A stretch of 64,000 nt of DNA from positions 21,796,001 to 21,860,000 of the forward strand of contig NC_091093.1 in NCBI RefSeq assembly GCF_024713975.1, given 5' to 3'. A program made the position numbers and the translations under genes. The DNA comes from Paralichthys olivaceus. Taxonomy: Eukaryota; Chordata; Actinopteri; Pleuronectiformes; Paralichthyidae. This document shows positions 62,201 to 64,000 of the stretch, piece after piece. The stretch's first letter is position 1. Every line of letters begins with the position of its first letter. Under the pieces are notes generated by a model. That model had not been told where the DNA came from and did no database searches. It saw only the letters and a program-made list of their open reading frames with translations.

Positions 62201-64000
62201 GCGTACCTGCTTGGAAGTGACTACACAGAGGGCGTGCCAGGGGTCGGGTATGTGACCGGCATGGAGATTCTGAACGAGTTTCCAGGACCGGGGTTGGAGC
62301 CGCTAACACAGTTCAGGTGTGTTATGTAGAGGTCAGAGGATTAATAAACATCACAGATCGTATATTTTAACTGAATGAGCGTGTGGTCTCTACCACAAAT
62401 ACTTGAACTTGACTTGTACTCAACAATTAATTTGGTCGTCAAAGGTTAATGTCGCCTCTCAAAACAAATGTTTGGCCTTAACAAGTGCGAAGCAGTAATT
62501 CAAGTTCTAACTAAATGTTTCTACTTGTTAATTTCACCGTTTATAATCTAAGTGTTTGAGAAATATTAATATGATAAACTGTACTGTAGTTGTAACTCAT
62601 ACAGTTGCATTAATGTTTTTATAGAAGTTTCAATTATTAACTAGTATTGTGCATGAATATATTCTTAATCTATTGCATAAAATTTCTTACATCTGCTTAC
62701 AATTACGTTAGAGTGTATGATAACATGTGTAACCTGATAATGAATAGAGGGACTTAAAGTGTTTCCAAACTTGTAAGTCTTTCATATTTAATCCCTCCAG
62801 TCTCTTCATACTGTCTTTCAAATACAGGCAAATATGATAAATAAACTTCTTCTTAAAGCTTATGTATTCATTATTTGATAGCATCAATAAGTTCCAGTTC
62901 CTCCTGTGACTTTACATTTATAGTAAATGTGTTCAATCCTAAAACGTGTGTTGGACTTGTACAATAACTAGATTTAATGAAGTATTGCTCTTTCTAATGT
63001 TGACGTCTTATCTGAATTTATCTGGTTATTGTTTCCTCCCTCTAGTCAGTGGTGGTCAGAGGTTCAGGAGAAAAAACGTCTGGTGGCTGATCCTCGGGAC
63101 ACAAAGGTGAAGAAGAAATTGAGGGATCTAAAACTGCAGCCTGGGTTCCCAAACCCGGCGGTGGCTCAGGCTTATCTGCAGCCTGCTGTGGACCAGTCAG
63201 ACAGCTCCTTCAGCTGGGGACGCCCACAGCTCGACGTGATTAAAGAATATCCTTTTCCCTCTATGTGAGCGTTTGAGCCTTTTGTGTGTGCATGTTATTC
63301 AATGAATTTTCCTGAACCGACAGTTCACGTTCTGTCTGAATCGTTTTGGTTGGAGCAGTCGGAAAACTGAGGAGACACTTCAGCCTGTGATCAAGCAGCT
63401 CAACATGCAGCAGGTAGCTGAGAAATCTCACTGAGGCAAATGGTGAAACTATCATTTGCCTCTTTGAGCCTTTTGCACAATGTTTCTCAAGACACAGTTC
63501 CATGCATTGTTAAGAACTTATTTAGTCTCAGTGTCTTCTGTGTCTTCGTGTGATCCCAGACTGACACCATGATGTGTGGATCGGGGCTCTGTGGGGGCAA
63601 CACCCTCAGTTCACTGGGACCTCTTCTTCTTAATGTCCCAGAAAATAGTATTTTTGTGGTCATTGTTAAAATTAACGGTTGGACTAGTGACATAAATGTA
63701 ATGTAGCAGTTGAACTATTTACTGAAAGTATCTAATGGTCAATCCACTAATTAGTTTGTTAAGAGTAAGAATAAACAGCTGGAACAGTTGTGGAATGTGT
63801 TAGCAGTTGAAATATAATGGATAAATAGTTAAATAACTAGTTTTTAGTATGAATAAAGTTAGTTAGTTTAGCAAAAGCTAAATGATAAGTTGTGGATAAT
63901 GGTTTTAATCTTTTAATCCTTAATCCTTATCTCTCGCTGTTTGTGTTCAGACTCAGCTGCGGATCGACTCTTTCTTCCGCATGGAGCAACATGAAAAACA
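56262..64000 (+). CDS. ercc5: XPG / ERCC5 nucleotide-excision-repair 3' endonuclease (3' partial)
   Basis: XPG makes the 3' incision in nucleotide excision repair and stabilises TFIIH. Exons: 56262-56349, 56883-57058, 57175-57290, 57423-57542, 57829-57886, 58162-58305, 58386-58590, 58721-59650, 59735-60003, 60507-60626, 61591-61804, 62172-62316, 63046-63246, 63329-63413 and 63951-64000 (cut). About 973 codons are present; some 200 C-terminal residues lie beyond the window if as in human. N-nuclease motifs: [29 protein letters not shown] long acidic spacer fills exon 8. I-nuclease motifs: [31 protein letters not shown]. The PCNA-binding box TQLRIDSFF starts exon 15. Catalytic acidic residues are all present. 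Intron 13 is AT-AC. The exon 9 donor (GTG|GTTGGT) is weak. Confidence 0.96.
56573..56735 (-). mobile_element. MITE-like DNA transposon remnant, copy 3 (one end)
   Basis: TTTAAAGGTTCAGTGTGTAGG and the following GTGAAAGGG...ATTGGCAG match the reverse complement of the right end of the copy at 26388-26744. CCTAGTGATG...TTTCACTGGTGTG follows in the same order. Only about half of the element remains. It sits in ercc5 intron 1. Confidence 0.65.
60864..60908 (+). repeat. (GT)n microsatellite in ercc5 intron 10
   Basis: A GT repeat interrupted by CTCTCTGTGTCTCT, within the 0.96-kb intron between exons 10 and 11. Confidence 0.85.
61215..61470 (+). repeat. Teleost interspersed repeat fragment
   Basis: Reads CTCCGCCAAGGC, CCTGATCCCTGGATAATTCCCATGG, TTTAATGGGTTCTTTCTTGAC, CCACCAAGTTTTGTCGAAATCCATTC and ACACGGGTGAAAATGTAACC. 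This order of blocks is familiar from a very abundant fish repeat. The class is unknown to me. It is in ercc5 intron 10. Confidence 0.55.
62317..63045 (+). other. ercc5 intron 12
   Basis: AT-rich intron between the exon ending CAG at 62316 and the TCTAG acceptor before 63046. No repeat or gene recognised. Confidence 0.6.
63247..63328 (+). other. AT-AC (U12-type) intron 13 of ercc5
   Basis: The 82-nt intron starts ATATCCTTTT, the consensus U12 AT-AC donor. It ends ...TTTTCCTGAACCGACAGTTCAC, where TTTTCCTGAAC fits the U12 branch site about 12 nt from the AC end. Only this AT-AC removal restores the family sequence KE-FC-x-x-x-FGW across the junction. A GT-AG alternative breaks the frame. Confidence 0.9.

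Noticed and set aside
63261-63328. GT-AG splicing alternative for ercc5 intron 13 (acceptor CGACAG before TTCACG)
   Set aside because: No matching GT donor keeps frame, and the family sequence KEFC...FGW is restored only by the AT-AC borders.
1-64000. Search for retrovirus-like, Polinton-like or other capsid-bearing fossils, tRNA genes and CRISPR arrays
   Set aside because: No long terminal repeats, reverse transcriptase, integrase, envelope or capsid-like frame was recognised; no tRNA cloverleaf was noticed; CRISPR is not expected in a vertebrate genome.

Overview
This window is vertebrate nuclear DNA, almost certainly from a teleost fish and probably a percomorph. The evidence is the compact intron-exon structure, the AT-rich intergenic DNA, the fish-typical MITE and LINE-tail debris, and coding exons that read as ordinary vertebrate orthologues. 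Gene calls rest on hand-assembled exon chains whose splice phases close exactly, and on family motifs known from human proteins. No database search was run.

Layout. (1) 1-7.2 kb, minus strand: the first coding exon of a glypican (gpc5-like) at 2.6-2.8 kb. Upstream of it on the same strand is a complete six-hairpin miR-17~92 cluster (miR-17, 18a, 19a, 20a, 19b, 92a in transcript order) at 4.5-5.4 kb, with a CpG-rich host-gene promoter at about 5.7-7.2 kb. (2) 13.2-20.7 kb, minus strand: ephrin-B2 (five exons, 323 residues). (3) 21-32.9 kb: no gene found, mostly AT-rich DNA with transposon remnants. (4) 32.9-35.7 kb, plus strand: a chemoattractant/prostaglandin-type GPCR resembling PTGDR2. (5) 37.5-42.8 kb, minus strand: kinetochore gene cenpq (seven exons, 258 residues). 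Its intron 2 holds a striking minisatellite. (6) 44.2-46.1 kb, minus: mrpl16 (five exons). (7) 47.5-48.7 kb, minus: txnl4b (three exons, 149 residues). (8) 49.2-50.7 kb, plus: trmt10c, coding region uninterrupted. (9) 51.8-55.4 kb, minus: blzf1 (golgin-45, six coding exons). (10) 56.26 kb to the window end, plus: ercc5/XPG exons 1-15, the last cut by the window edge.

How the parts relate. gpc5, the miR-17~92 host, efnb2 and ercc5 all have human orthologues on 13q, so the window preserves an ancient 13q-like block. Genes that are elsewhere in human (cenpq, mrpl16, txnl4b, trmt10c, blzf1) lie between efnb2 and ercc5. The right half is dense with housekeeping genes. Two pairs are head to head (txnl4b/trmt10c and blzf1/ercc5), and the promoters carry ETS- or NRF1-like sites, as expected for mitochondrial and cell-cycle genes.

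Most notable observations: the intact miR-17~92 cluster only about 1.8 kb from gpc5; an 82-nt AT-AC (U12-type) intron in ercc5; and a 24-unit minisatellite in cenpq that is open on both strands and, on the sense strand, repeats a polypyrimidine-CAG acceptor-like motif. No wholly new gene system was found, and no viral or retrovirus-like element was recognised.
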